Source: JAHEAO01 sp041633555
Lineage (GTDB): Bacteria > Pseudomonadota > Alphaproteobacteria > Rhodobacterales > Rhodobacteraceae
DNA: 56,792 nt
Reading direction: 5' to 3'
Assembly: GCA_041633555.1 (NCBI GenBank)
Contig: JBFKFZ010000018.1
Location: 1-56,792 of the forward strand
Shown here: piece by piece, positions 41,847-51,068 of the stretch
Layout: every line of letters starts with the position of its first letter
Position numbering within the stretch: the first letter of the stretch is position 1
The notes under the pieces: generated by a model
Seen by the model: only the letters and a program-made list of their open reading frames with translations
The model's database searches: none
What the model was told of the DNA's origin: nothing
Made by a program: the position numbers and the translations under genes

Positions 41847-42890
41847 TCACAGCAGTTCCGGCAAAATGATCCTTGGGTCAAGGAAATGCTGCATCGATGA
41901 CATGTCATTCGCTTCACCTGTGGACTTGATCATAAGATCCACAACCTCGCGGCAAAGCTCCTGCAGAGGAGTAGAGATCGCCATTGTCACATAGCCGTCG
42001 ATCAGGGCGGCCCGGCTTTCAACCGTGACTTCATTGACCACGAGCGCGATCTGGGGATGTGCGTGAACCTCACGGACCGCCGCGATGGCGCCTTCCATTC
42101 CGCCCCCGGCAACGTAGATGCCCCTGAGATCTGGATGCCGGTACAAGAGGTCCAGCGTCGCCTCGTAGGTAATCTGCCGGGTCTCAAGGTTTACCAGTGT
42201 ATCGAGGACGGAAAACCCCTGGTCAGCCTCGCGCACGAATGAGCGGAACCCGACCTCTCTCAGGTCATGGCCATGCCAACGGTTGCCCCCCACGAATATC
42301 GCCAGCTTGCCGGGCCAGCGCACGGTTCTGGTGATCATCCACCCGGCGAGCCGCCCTATTTTCATGTTGTTCAGCCCGACATAGGTCCGCCGAATCCCTT
42401 GCGCGAAATCGTTCAGAAGTGACAGCACCGGTATGCCGCGGTCTTTCAAATCCTGAACGACCGCATTCAGCCGCTGGTCGTTAACCACGACGCCGGCGAT
42501 CACATCGCAGTGCTTCCCGAGATCCGTCAGCAGTTCCGCGAATTCGCTCGGCGATTGCGACGACGAATACCGGATCACCGCCCGCCCGCTGACATCGGTG
42601 CGCGCGGCGACCGCCTGTTCGATCTCTCTTGTGAAGTTCTGGTAAAATTCCTGCGACTTCTTGAGCAGCACGAAACCCAGCCGCAATTCCGGCCGGGCCG
42701 GGCTCAACCGGCTCTGAAAGATGCCCTTGCCGTGGTAACCGATGCGGTGCGCGGCCTCGGCGATCCGGCGCAGGGTCTCTTCCCGCACGACCGACCGGCC
42801 GTTGATCGCGCGGTCGACCGTGGTGACGCTTACTCCCGCCTCGCGGGCCACATCCTTGATGGTCGGTCTGCCAGCCAGACGAGCCTCCAT
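41847..42890 (-). CDS. LacI family regulator of the inositol operon (IolR-like)
   Basis: The 347-residue protein has a LacI-type DNA-binding domain (RPTIKDVAREAGVSVTTVDR, AINGRSVVREETLRRIAEAA) and a ribose-binding-protein-like sensor domain (RLGFVLLKKSQEFYQNFTRE; YVGLNNMKIGRLAGWMI; GIYVAGGGMEGAIAA). It is upstream of the inositol genes on the same strand, with one operator between them and another at its own start, so it probably represses itself and the operon and is released by inositol or an early intermediate. The ATG at 42888-42890 has no ribosome-binding site and abuts the operator, so the mRNA may be leaderless or start further in. Confidence 0.9.
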   Translation of the reverse strand: MEARLAGRPTIKDVAREAGVSVTTVDRAINGRSVVREETLRRIAEAAHRIGYHGKGIFQSRLSPARPELRLGFVLLKKSQEFYQNFTREIEQAVAARTDVSGRAVIRYSSSQSPSEFAELLTDLGKHCDVIAGVVVNDQRLNAVVQDLKDRGIPVLSLLNDFAQGIRRTYVGLNNMKIGRLAGWMITRTVRWPGKLAIFVGGNRWHGHDLREVGFRSFVREADQGFSVLDTLVNLETRQITYEATLDLLYRHPDLRGIYVAGGGMEGAIAAVREVHAHPQIALVVNEVTVESRAALIDGYVTMAISTPLQELCREVVDLMIKSTGEANDMSSMQHFLDPRIILPELL

Positions 42891-42905
42891 GACGGTTTTT
42901 CGTCA
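42890..42905. promoter_or_regulatory. operator 2 of the inositol regulator (TGACG-GTTTTT-CGTCA)
   Basis: A 5-bp inverted repeat with a 6-base spacer overlaps the first base of the regulator gene and lies in the region shared with the divergent monophosphatase gene at 43110. It matches the site at 41831-41846, so it is likely the autoregulatory operator. Confidence 0.7.
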
Positions 42906-43109
42906 TTCAGCAATACACAGTCGGCCACCAGAGACCAAGCGCCTTGTGATCCACATCAGGTCGGCAAGATCGGGCGGGCAGGCTCGCGTGGGCGGCGGCG
43001 CGATGAATCCCTGCCCTTGCCTCGCGCAGTCTGCTAGAGTCCGCGGAGGGCAGCGTCTCAACTGAGAAGACATCTGCCCGAATAGCAATTTGTGAGACAG
43101 GCGACGGGG

Positions 43110-43907
43110 ATGGACAATCGGGAGAAGGCAACAAGAGCACTGGAAATCGCGCTGGATGCGGGTCGCCTGGGGCTTGACTATTTCCGGCGGCGCGATGCTC
43201 TTTTGGTCGAAGTCAAGGGCCATCAGGATTTCGTCAGCGAAGCCGACAAGCAGCTTGAACTGCTGGTGCGGCGCAGGCTGTCCGAGGTCTATCCCGAGGA
43301 TGCTATCGTCGGGGAAGAACACGACTCAACGCCCGGTACATCCGGCTTCACCTGGGTTATTGATCCGATTGACGGCACGACCAATTTCGTGAACGGGATC
43401 CCAGACTGGACTGTCGTGATCGCCGGTGTCGCCGATGCGCAGATTCAGATCGGCGTTATCGTCGACCCCTGCCATGACGAACAATATGTGGCCGTTCGGG
43501 GCCAAGGGGCGACGCTGAACAACCGGCCGCTTGCGCTCAAGGGCGGTCGCGGGCTGCGGGATGGTTCTGTCGGTGTTGGGTTTTCCAACCGGGTCAGCAC
43601 GGCCGGGGTCAATGCGCTGATCGGCGCGCTGCTTGCAGGTGGGAGCGTGTTTTACCGAAACGCCTCGGGGGCACTGTCGCTGGCCTATGTCGCGGCTGGC
43701 CGTCTGCTGGGCTATTCGGAAGAGCACATGAACGCCTGGGACTGTCTGGCCGGCCAGCTTCTCGTAGCCGAGGCGGGCGGCGGCGTCGAGGTTCAGGATG
43801 CCGACCGGATGATTGCAGAGGGTGGGCGTGTGATCGTCGGCGCACCCGATGTGTTTCCCGAACTGCTGGCGATGTCCGAGAAGGCCTTTGGCAAGAGGTC
43901 CAACTGA
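43110..43907 (+). CDS. inositol monophosphatase family protein
   Basis: This 265-residue magnesium-dependent phosphatase has all family motifs: GEEHD (metal-binding glutamates), VIDPIDGTTNFVNGIPDW (metal and catalytic site) and NAWDCLAGQLLVAEAGG (substrate-side aspartate). It should release inorganic phosphate from inositol phosphate or a similar sugar phosphate. ATG at 43110 follows GACGGGG at short distance; a GTG at 43092 is the alternative. The gene is divergent from the inositol regulator, sharing an operator region, and converges with an AfuABC/FbpABC-type transporter. That context suggests it handles an imported phosphorylated polyol rather than serving as SuhB. Confidence 0.9.
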   Translation: MDNREKATRALEIALDAGRLGLDYFRRRDALLVEVKGHQDFVSEADKQLELLVRRRLSEVYPEDAIVGEEHDSTPGTSGFTWVIDPIDGTTNFVNGIPDWTVVIAGVADAQIQIGVIVDPCHDEQYVAVRGQGATLNNRPLALKGGRGLRDGSVGVGFSNRVSTAGVNALIGALLAGGSVFYRNASGALSLAYVAAGRLLGYSEEHMNAWDCLAGQLLVAEAGGGVEVQDADRMIAEGGRVIVGAPDVFPELLAMSEKAFGKRSN

Positions 43908-43934
43908 CCAACCTGCCCGGCGGCACCACCCTAC

Positions 43935-45008
43935 CTAGCCACCGGGGATTAGAACGGGGCCCGTCTCTGCGAGCGAGACCCTGATCACGCGCCCGATTTC
44001 GAGCGGGTTGCGGACATCGTCCTGCACCGCGAACATCGACCCGAAATCCGCATCCAGCGTGTATTCCATCCGGACGCCGACATAGGTCGCCTTGGCGACC
44101 TTCGCCTCGAACCCCTCGTCAGCGCCCAGAAGGATACGTGACGGCCGCACCGCCAGCGTGGCGGGGCCCTTAGCCAGCCCGCGTGATGGCAGGCTGTAGG
44201 CATAGCCGTTCAGATCGACCGTCGCCATGTCGCCATCGAGGCTGACGATCTTGCAGGGGATCAGGTTCGCTTCTCCGATGAAATCCGCAACGAACCGGTC
44301 GACAGGCGCGTCATAGAGCTCGCGCGGCGTGCCGATCTGGGCAATGGCGGCATTCCGCATCACGACGATCTCGTCGGATACGGCCAGCGCCTCCTCCTGA
44401 TCGTGGGTCACGTAAACCACCGTAAGGCCAAGATCCTGCTGTATGCCGCGGATATCCTCGCGCACCTGCCGGCGCAGCTTGGCGTCGAGGTTGGACAGCG
44501 GCTCATCGAACAACAGCACTTGCGGTTCAAGCACCAGCGCGCGGGCGACGGCGACGCGCTGCTGCTGGCCGCCCGACAATTCGCTCGGCAGCCGGTCGTC
44601 GTAGCCCTTGAGGCCGACCAGTTCGAGCCCCGCCCGCGCACGATCCCGCGTTTCCGATTTCGCGAAGCCCGAGAAGGTCAGCCCGTAAGAGACGTTTTCA
44701 AGCACCGTCATATGCGGGAAAAGTGCGTAAGACTGGAATACCATCGACACGTCACGGTCCGTGGCGGGCAGCTTCGTGACTTCCTTGCCGCCAATCAGGA
44801 TCTGGCCGGACGTGGCCATTTCAAGCCCCGCGATCATTCGCAGCGTCGTGGTCTTGCCGCAGCCCGACGGGCCCAGCAGCGTAACCAGCTTCCCGGCCTT
44901 CACATCCAGATCGATCTTGTCGACGGCGACAACATCGCGCCCGAAGATTTTGGAAACGCCCTTGAACCTGACCGGCGCCGCCTTGCTTTTGATCACTGGG
45001 TTCGACAT
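43935..45008 (-). CDS. ABC transporter ATPase, FbpC/AfuC/PotA type
   Basis: The 357-residue ATPase belongs to the group serving ferric-ion, polyamine, aminoethylphosphonate and sugar-phosphate importers. Walker A is GPSGCGKTT, the Q-loop is in VFQSYALFPHMTV, the signature is LSGGQQQRVAVARAL, Walker B is LLFDEPLSNLD, and the switch histidine is in VTHDQEEAL. A TOBE domain occupies about residues 275-350 (LAVRPSRILLGADEGF). It is the last gene of a three-gene operon (binding protein, fused permease, ATPase) with gaps of only 3 bases. Confidence 0.9.
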   Translation of the reverse strand: MSNPVIKSKAAPVRFKGVSKIFGRDVVAVDKIDLDVKAGKLVTLLGPSGCGKTTTLRMIAGLEMATSGQILIGGKEVTKLPATDRDVSMVFQSYALFPHMTVLENVSYGLTFSGFAKSETRDRARAGLELVGLKGYDDRLPSELSGGQQQRVAVARALVLEPQVLLFDEPLSNLDAKLRRQVREDIRGIQQDLGLTVVYVTHDQEEALAVSDEIVVMRNAAIAQIGTPRELYDAPVDRFVADFIGEANLIPCKIVSLDGDMATVDLNGYAYSLPSRGLAKGPATLAVRPSRILLGADEGFEAKVAKATYVGVRMEYTLDADFGSMFAVQDDVRNPLEIGRVIRVSLAETGPVLIPGG

Positions 45009-45011
45009 GTG

Positions 45012-47225
45012 CTAGCTCCCCGCCGCGAATTCCGTGCGCCGCCCGATCTGGGTTCTGCCGACCAGGATCTGCAACAGCCCGACCGCCGCCAGCATGACGA
45101 AGATCAGCGTCGTCGAATAGGCGATCGCCAGACCGTAATCGTTATTCTCGACCCGGCCGATGATATAACTGGTGGCCATGTCATATTCGGCCGAGACCAG
45201 GAAGATCACCGCAGAAATGGCCGTCATCGCCCGCACGAAGCTGTAGACCAGTGCCGCCAGGATCGCCGGGCGCAAGAGCGGCAGGATCACCCGCCGGAAG
45301 GTCTGCCAACTGTTCGCCCCAAGCGTCAGCGAGCTTTCATCGAGCGACTTGTCGAGCTGCGACATCGACGCGATCCCGGCCCGCACGCCGACCGGCATGT
45401 TGCGGAAGATGAAACTAACGACAAGAATGATGCCGGTGCCGGTAATCTCGACCGGCGGCACGTTGAAAGCGAGGATATAACTGACCCCGATCACGGTCCC
45501 GGGAATGGCGAAACTCAGCATAGTGCCGAACTCAAAGCTGTTCTTCCCGGCAAAGCTCTGCCGGGTCAGAAGATAGGCGGTGATCAGGCCGACGGCGGCG
45601 GTAAGCGGCGCGGCCACGGCTGCGATGTAGATCGTGGTCCAGAAACTGTCCCAGGCCGCCCCGGTCCACATCAGCCCCTGTTCACCGACACGCACCGAAA
45701 AGGCGGTGACATAATGCTTGAAAGTCAGCGTGTTGTTCACGCCCCAAAGCTCCACCACGCTGCCATAGAGGATCATCGCGTAGACAACGACGGTGAAGGC
45801 GCCCCACAACCCGGCGATCACGAAGACCGGAATCGAGAGTCCGCGCGGCATCAGCGGATGAACCCCGGCATCGCCCTTGCCGGTCACAGTGGTGTAGGAT
45901 TTCTTGCCGAGCCAGGCGCGCTGCGCGTAGAAGGCCGAGAGCGTAAAGAACAGCAAGACGATCGCCAGCACCGCAGCACGCCCCTGGTCATATTGCGCGC
46001 CGACGATGGCAAAGAAGATCTCGGTCGACAGGACATCGTAATTGCCGCCCAGCACCAGCGGGTTGCCGAAATCGGCCATGCTTTCGATGAAGCCCAGCAG
46101 GAAGGCATTGGCCAGCCCCGGTCGCATCAGCGGCAGTGACACGGTGCGGAAGGTCTGCCAGCGACTGGCCCGCAGCGTCTGCGCGGCCTCCTCCATCGAG
46201 GGTGACACGCCTTCCACGACGCCGATGAGGACCAGAAAGGCAATCGGCGTGAAAGCCAGCGTCTGTGCGATCAGGATGCCCGGCAAGCCGTAGAGCCAGC
46301 GCGTCGGCTGAATACCGAAGAGATCGGCTATGAAGACCGTGACCGAGCCGGACAGGCCGAAGAGCAGGATCAGCGCCAGCCCAATGACGAAGGGCGGCGT
46401 GATGATCGGCAGGACCGTCAGCGCCCGCAGGCCGCGCTTGAAGCGAAAGCCCGACCGGGTCACGACGAGCGCGAAGACCAGCCCCAGAAGCGTGGTGATC
46501 GCACCGACCAGAATGGCCAGAAACAGCGAGTTCCACGCCGCCCCGCACCTTGCACCGCGCAGGCAGCCAAGCCCCCACAGCCTGTCATCGAAGAATTTCG
46601 AGGCGAAGACCGCGGCGGAATAGCCGCCATCCTCGGTGATGAAGGCCGCCGCAAGCGTCTTGGCGATCGGGAAGAACACGAAGGCCGCCACGATAGCGAT
46701 GACGCCGCCGATCGCCCCGACGACAAACACGTCGCCATTGACTGCCCCGCGGGCCGCTAAGCCTTGGGTGAAGATAAAGAGATATGACGAGGCCAGCAGC
46801 AGAGCGCCATAACCCATCCCAAACTGGCGATCGCCCAACTCACCGAAGAGGGCGATCAGCCAGTCGAAACTGAAGCCCTTAATGCCGATGCTGAAGCCCT
46901 GTGCGATAAGGTAGGAAAACCCGATCCCGCCCGCTAGGATCAGAACCATGCCGAATTCTGGATCGGTCTTGCGTTGGCGAATGACGAAGAGCGGCGCGAC
47001 AAGCGGCAGCAGCAGAGGCGCCAGCCAGAGCTTCTCTGACTGCGCGATCAGGATAATCGCCGGGGCATAATCCGCGTCGAACGGATAGCCGTCGGCAAGC
47101 CATCCAAATCGGAAGAACCCGTCCTCGATCCCGAACCAGGGCAGGACGCAAAAGCCGACCCACCCGACGATGATCCAGAAGATCAGAACCGGGTGGGTGG
47201 TCTTTTCGGACGTGGCCTCTCGCAC
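45012..47225 (-). CDS. fused double permease of an AfuB/FbpB-type ABC importer
   Basis: The 737-residue membrane protein carries two permease halves in one chain, as in FbpB/AfuB. Each half has its ATPase-contact loop: EEAAQTLRASRWQTFRTVSL and DESSLTLGANSWQTFRRVIL. About a dozen hydrophobic helices are visible, plus an additional N-terminal set (FWIIVGWVGFCVLPWFGIED; APLLLPLVAPLFVIRQRK; VFVVGAIGGVIAIVAAFVFF) that makes it longer than typical FbpB (about 500-550 residues). A short periplasmic loop holds two cysteines close together (GLGCLRGARCGAAW), a likely disulfide. It lies 3 bases from each neighbour in the operon. Confidence 0.9.
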   Translation of the reverse strand: MREATSEKTTHPVLIFWIIVGWVGFCVLPWFGIEDGFFRFGWLADGYPFDADYAPAIILIAQSEKLWLAPLLLPLVAPLFVIRQRKTDPEFGMVLILAGGIGFSYLIAQGFSIGIKGFSFDWLIALFGELGDRQFGMGYGALLLASSYLFIFTQGLAARGAVNGDVFVVGAIGGVIAIVAAFVFFPIAKTLAAAFITEDGGYSAAVFASKFFDDRLWGLGCLRGARCGAAWNSLFLAILVGAITTLLGLVFALVVTRSGFRFKRGLRALTVLPIITPPFVIGLALILLFGLSGSVTVFIADLFGIQPTRWLYGLPGILIAQTLAFTPIAFLVLIGVVEGVSPSMEEAAQTLRASRWQTFRTVSLPLMRPGLANAFLLGFIESMADFGNPLVLGGNYDVLSTEIFFAIVGAQYDQGRAAVLAIVLLFFTLSAFYAQRAWLGKKSYTTVTGKGDAGVHPLMPRGLSIPVFVIAGLWGAFTVVVYAMILYGSVVELWGVNNTLTFKHYVTAFSVRVGEQGLMWTGAAWDSFWTTIYIAAVAAPLTAAVGLITAYLLTRQSFAGKNSFEFGTMLSFAIPGTVIGVSYILAFNVPPVEITGTGIILVVSFIFRNMPVGVRAGIASMSQLDKSLDESSLTLGANSWQTFRRVILPLLRPAILAALVYSFVRAMTAISAVIFLVSAEYDMATSYIIGRVENNDYGLAIAYSTTLIFVMLAAVGLLQILVGRTQIGRRTEFAAGS

Positions 47226-47228
47226 GGG

Positions 47229-48254
47229 CTACTGAGGCAGTGTCGAGACCTCTTCGTCCCACTTCTGCAGCAGGCGCTTGCGCTCGTCAGAAGAGCCGTA
47301 CTTTTTGAAGTCGTAGTCGATCAGCTTGATCGACGACATGTCCGGCGCGCTGTCAGAGGTTTCGGCGTTCATGTTCGACGGCACTTGGAAGGCATTGACC
47401 TGCAGCGCAAGGTTCTGCGCCTCCGCAGTCAGCGCCCAGTCGTAGAACTGCTTGGCCTCGTCCATGTTGCGCGCGCCGGCAATGATCGACATCGAGCCGA
47501 TCTCGTAGCCGGTCCCCTCGCATGGTGCGACGGTCTTGATCGGGAAGCCAGCCACGGTTTGCGCCACGGCGTCATGCATGAAGACGATGCCGATCGTGGT
47601 TTCACCCAGTCCGGCGGCCTTGATCGGCGCCGAGCCGGACTTGGTATATTGGTTGATGTTTGCGTGCAGGCCCTTCATGTACTCGAAGCCATCGTCCTCT
47701 CCGAAAAGTTGCACCATCGAGGCCAGCGTCGTGTAGGCGGTCCCGGACGAATTCGGGTTCGCCATCTGGATATGACCCTTGTATTCGGGCTTCAGAAGAT
47801 CGCTCCAGCAGGCCGGTTCCGGCAGGCCATTCGCCGCCAGAAGTTCGGTGTTGTAGCCATAGCCAAGCGCGCCGGAATAGATGCCGATGGTCTTGTCGCC
47901 GGCACTTGTGGCCTGGCTGATCGCCCAGGGATGCAGCTGGTCGCGCATCGGCGAAACATAGGGCTCGGTCAGACCCTCTTCGGCAGCCTGTAGATGCGGA
48001 TCGCCGGTTCCGCCCCACCAGACATCGCCCTTTGGATTGGATTCCTCGGCCTTGACCTGTGCAAAGGTCTCGCCCGAGGACTTGCGCGTCATGTTGACGT
48101 CGATCCCCGTCGCCTCCTCGAAGCTGCGCGCCATCAGCTGGCACCAGTCCTCTTGCGCGCTGCAGTAGAAGGTCAGCTTTTGCGCCTGAACCGCACCTGC
48201 GGATGCGGCAAGGGCAAGCCCTGCCGCTATTGTTGTCATCCTCACTGAATACAT
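47229..48254 (-). CDS. periplasmic binding protein of the AfuA/FbpA superfamily
   Basis: The 341-residue protein has a signal peptide (MYSVRMTTIAAGLALAASAG, then AVQAQ) and the mature start KLTFYCSAQEDWCQLMARSF. Typical stretches are FAQVKAEESNPKGDVWWGGT, IGIYSGALGYGYNTELL and ANPNSSGTAYTTLASMVQLF. The tyrosine pair that binds iron in FbpA is not evident at the expected place, and the SSGTAY loop looks more like relatives that bind phosphorylated compounds (AfuA binds hexose phosphates). ATG at 48252-48254 directly follows GGGGAGGAAAAA. With the monophosphatase gene nearby, a phosphorylated sugar or inositol phosphate is a reasonable but unproved ligand. Confidence 0.88.
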   Translation of the reverse strand: MYSVRMTTIAAGLALAASAGAVQAQKLTFYCSAQEDWCQLMARSFEEATGIDVNMTRKSSGETFAQVKAEESNPKGDVWWGGTGDPHLQAAEEGLTEPYVSPMRDQLHPWAISQATSAGDKTIGIYSGALGYGYNTELLAANGLPEPACWSDLLKPEYKGHIQMANPNSSGTAYTTLASMVQLFGEDDGFEYMKGLHANINQYTKSGSAPIKAAGLGETTIGIVFMHDAVAQTVAGFPIKTVAPCEGTGYEIGSMSIIAGARNMDEAKQFYDWALTAEAQNLALQVNAFQVPSNMNAETSDSAPDMSSIKLIDYDFKKYGSSDERKRLLQKWDEEVSTLPQ

Positions 48255-48358
48255 TTTTTCCTCCCCATCATATGCAGTGTTTTGATGGCACAGCGTAGGA
48301 AGGTCGGCGGTTTCTGGCAATGGCCTATCGCAAGGCTCCCTGTCCGAGCGTCGTCCGC

Positions 48359-49051
<693 letters not shown>

Positions 49052-49241
49052 GGGATGCGGTATCCTTGGGTCGATGGCCTGAGCGCCGGCTTCGTTTCCG
49101 AGACCCTATGACAGGATTGCGGGGCCTTCCCAAGCGAAAGCGACCCACGATCGGAGGATTTCGCATGCATTGGATCGTCGCAACGGTCCGCGGCGTGCAG
49201 GTGCAAGAAGTTCATCCGAACAGGTGACGACCCGACGATCA

Positions 49242-50303
49242 TCAGGCGTTAGAGCGCTCGGCCATTTCGGCTATGTGCCTCATGCGAGACCCCGTGCCTT
49301 GGACGGCCCGGACGATGGCACCCGCTTCATGCGGCTTCAGCGAGATCATGGCGTCCGGGCGGTCGAAGAATTCCTGCAGATCATAGTCGGAAAGCCTCTC
49401 GGATAAGGACCGCGCCATCTCCTGCGGCAGGCCCCGGTAGGCCCTCAGTGAAGGTTGAAAGCTTTCCGAGAGCATGCCGTTCGACAGGACCAATTCATGC
49501 TCTTCCAGCAGCAGATGGTAATAGGTCGTGGCGGCCACCGGCATCACCCGCTCGGCGATCAGACCAACCAGGTGCTTTGCGGCAACCATCACCCTTCGCT
49601 CGCCGAAATAGAGAAGCGCCGCGGGGTCGTCCAGAACCACGCGGTGCTGTGACGAGACCATAAGATCAGAGAACGGCACGCTTGGCGCGATGTCACCGGA
49701 GGCAATGCGAACCGGGCGGCGCTCGGGCGCATGCAGCATTTCAGCGAATGAGGCCTCGCTCTTGCCGATCCAGAGGATCGGCTTCGCCTCGCCCCTGTCG
49801 TTGAGAACCAGATCGCCGGCACGAAACGTCTCGATCTTCCTGTAGCCGCTGGGAGTTGAGATTTCCGTACCAAGACAGAAACAGATAAAGACCGGCGGCG
49901 GCGAGAAATTGGCATTGGAGAGCGAGATTGCACCATTCCCGAACTGATTCATCAACGACATCGAGCCGCTGCCATCGGTGACGAAGAAAAATCGTTCGGT
50001 GCTGCCGCCTATGACGACGGAAATGACGGTGATATCCTTGCCTTCCAGCGGGTCGGGCACCTTGCCATTTCCGGTGGGCAAGCCGCCGGTCAGCTCGACC
50101 TTGAAGTTGTAGCTGGTGCCGTTAATCGTCACCGTCGTATCAGGATCGTTGGCGCCGCCATTGTGTTCCAGCACAAGATCGCCGGTCGGTCCGCTGTCAA
50201 ACGTGATCAGGACCGTCGGCTGCTGGCTCGTATTTTCGACGTTGAGCGCTGCGTTATTGGCAGACGAGCCATCGCCGCGCGCGTAGAAACTGAGTGTGGT
50301 CAT
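49242..50303 (-). CDS. Hint-domain protein, 353 residues
   Basis: Residues about 1-138 form a glycine-, threonine- and asparagine-rich beta domain (TTLSFYARGDGSSANNAALN; DTTVTINGTSYNFKVELTGG) without a classical signal peptide. A Hint domain follows (about 141-275), starting at CFCLGTEISTPSGYRKIETF with VSSQHRVVLDDPAALLYFGE as its second block; C141 or C143 would be the self-processing cysteine. The C-terminal 75 residues are helical (LPQEMARSLSERLSDYDLQE). Such Hint_2 proteins are common in Rhodobacteraceae and may be secreted by type I systems, but no RTX repeats are present here. ATG at 50301-50303 has only a weak GGGACG site. Function unknown. Confidence 0.87.
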   Translation of the reverse strand: MTTLSFYARGDGSSANNAALNVENTSQQPTVLITFDSGPTGDLVLEHNGGANDPDTTVTINGTSYNFKVELTGGLPTGNGKVPDPLEGKDITVISVVIGGSTERFFFVTDGSGSMSLMNQFGNGAISLSNANFSPPPVFICFCLGTEISTPSGYRKIETFRAGDLVLNDRGEAKPILWIGKSEASFAEMLHAPERRPVRIASGDIAPSVPFSDLMVSSQHRVVLDDPAALLYFGERRVMVAAKHLVGLIAERVMPVAATTYYHLLLEEHELVLSNGMLSESFQPSLRAYRGLPQEMARSLSERLSDYDLQEFFDRPDAMISLKPHEAGAIVRAVQGTGSRMRHIAEMAERSNA

Positions 50304-50496
50304 GTCGTTCGTCCCGGCAAGCTCGGTCCGGATTACATCGGAATCGTGACCCAATCTTGGCAGCGGAATGGCATTTCCCGAGCCAATGCCGCCCCTCGGG
50401 TTCGGCTGGCGCAGAGCGCAGATTGCAGGGACGACTCTGACTGGCAACGCGATTCCCTGGAAGTTGCGCACTACAGATCGGCGCGAATGCCTTGTG

Positions 50497-51057
50497 CTAT
50501 TCCGCGCCGGTCTCCTGCAATCGTCGCGCGTGGTATTTCTGGAAATTCTCGTCGCTGTCATAGCCGTGCTCGACCACCCAGGTCAGCATATTCAGCGTCG
50601 TATGCATGCCAAAGGCCCCGGGCATCGTCGCGACGGCGGCCTGCGCGGCGGTAACGCCCTCGGGCACCTCTTCGGGCAAGAACAGGATCGTCGGCGTGAA
50701 CAGGATGCCCCATTTCTGCGCCATGTCCTTTTCGCTCATGGCCTTGCCGTCAAAATCGGTGACCTCGACATCGCCGAACAGATTGAGCTGAACGACGAAA
50801 TAATTGTCGACGAGATAAGCGTCGATCTCGGGGATCGGGAACACTTCCTCATGCAACTTGGTGCAATAAATGCATCCGCGCTGCTCGAAGATCACCGCAA
50901 GACGCTTGCCTTCGGCATTGGCCTCGGCCAGATCCTCGCGCAGATCCTTGAAGGTCTCGCGCATCCAGTCGGTCTTGTGCAAACCGTCATCGCCGATCGA
51001 GACTGCCGATGCCTGGGTGGCGAAAAGCATGGCGGCGAGAGCAAGTATCCTGCGCAT
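50497..51057 (-). CDS. soxW: periplasmic thioredoxin SoxW-like
   Basis: The 186-residue exported thioredoxin has a signal peptide (MRRILALAAMLFATQASA) and the active site C62-I-Y-C65 in FEQRGCIYCTKLHEEVFPIP, with the cis-proline region GILFTPTILFLPEEVPEG. It resembles SoxW, which takes electrons from SoxV in the Sox thiosulfate-oxidation system. ATG at 51055-51057 follows AAAGGA. It lies 11 bases after the soxV-like gene. The genes that would follow in a complete sox cluster (soxXYZABCD) are not present downstream; a Hint-domain gene lies there instead. Confidence 0.88.
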   Translation of the reverse strand: MRRILALAAMLFATQASAVSIGDDGLHKTDWMRETFKDLREDLAEANAEGKRLAVIFEQRGCIYCTKLHEEVFPIPEIDAYLVDNYFVVQLNLFGDVEVTDFDGKAMSEKDMAQKWGILFTPTILFLPEEVPEGVTAAQAAVATMPGAFGMHTTLNMLTWVVEHGYDSDENFQKYHARRLQETGAE

Positions 51058-51068
51058 GTATAGTCCTT

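Noticed and set aside
43935..48254. Naming the three-gene transporter fbpABC (ferric iron import)
   Set aside because: The FbpA iron-binding tyrosine pair is not evident, no Fur or RirA box was noticed, and the superfamily also imports phosphorylated compounds and phosphonates.
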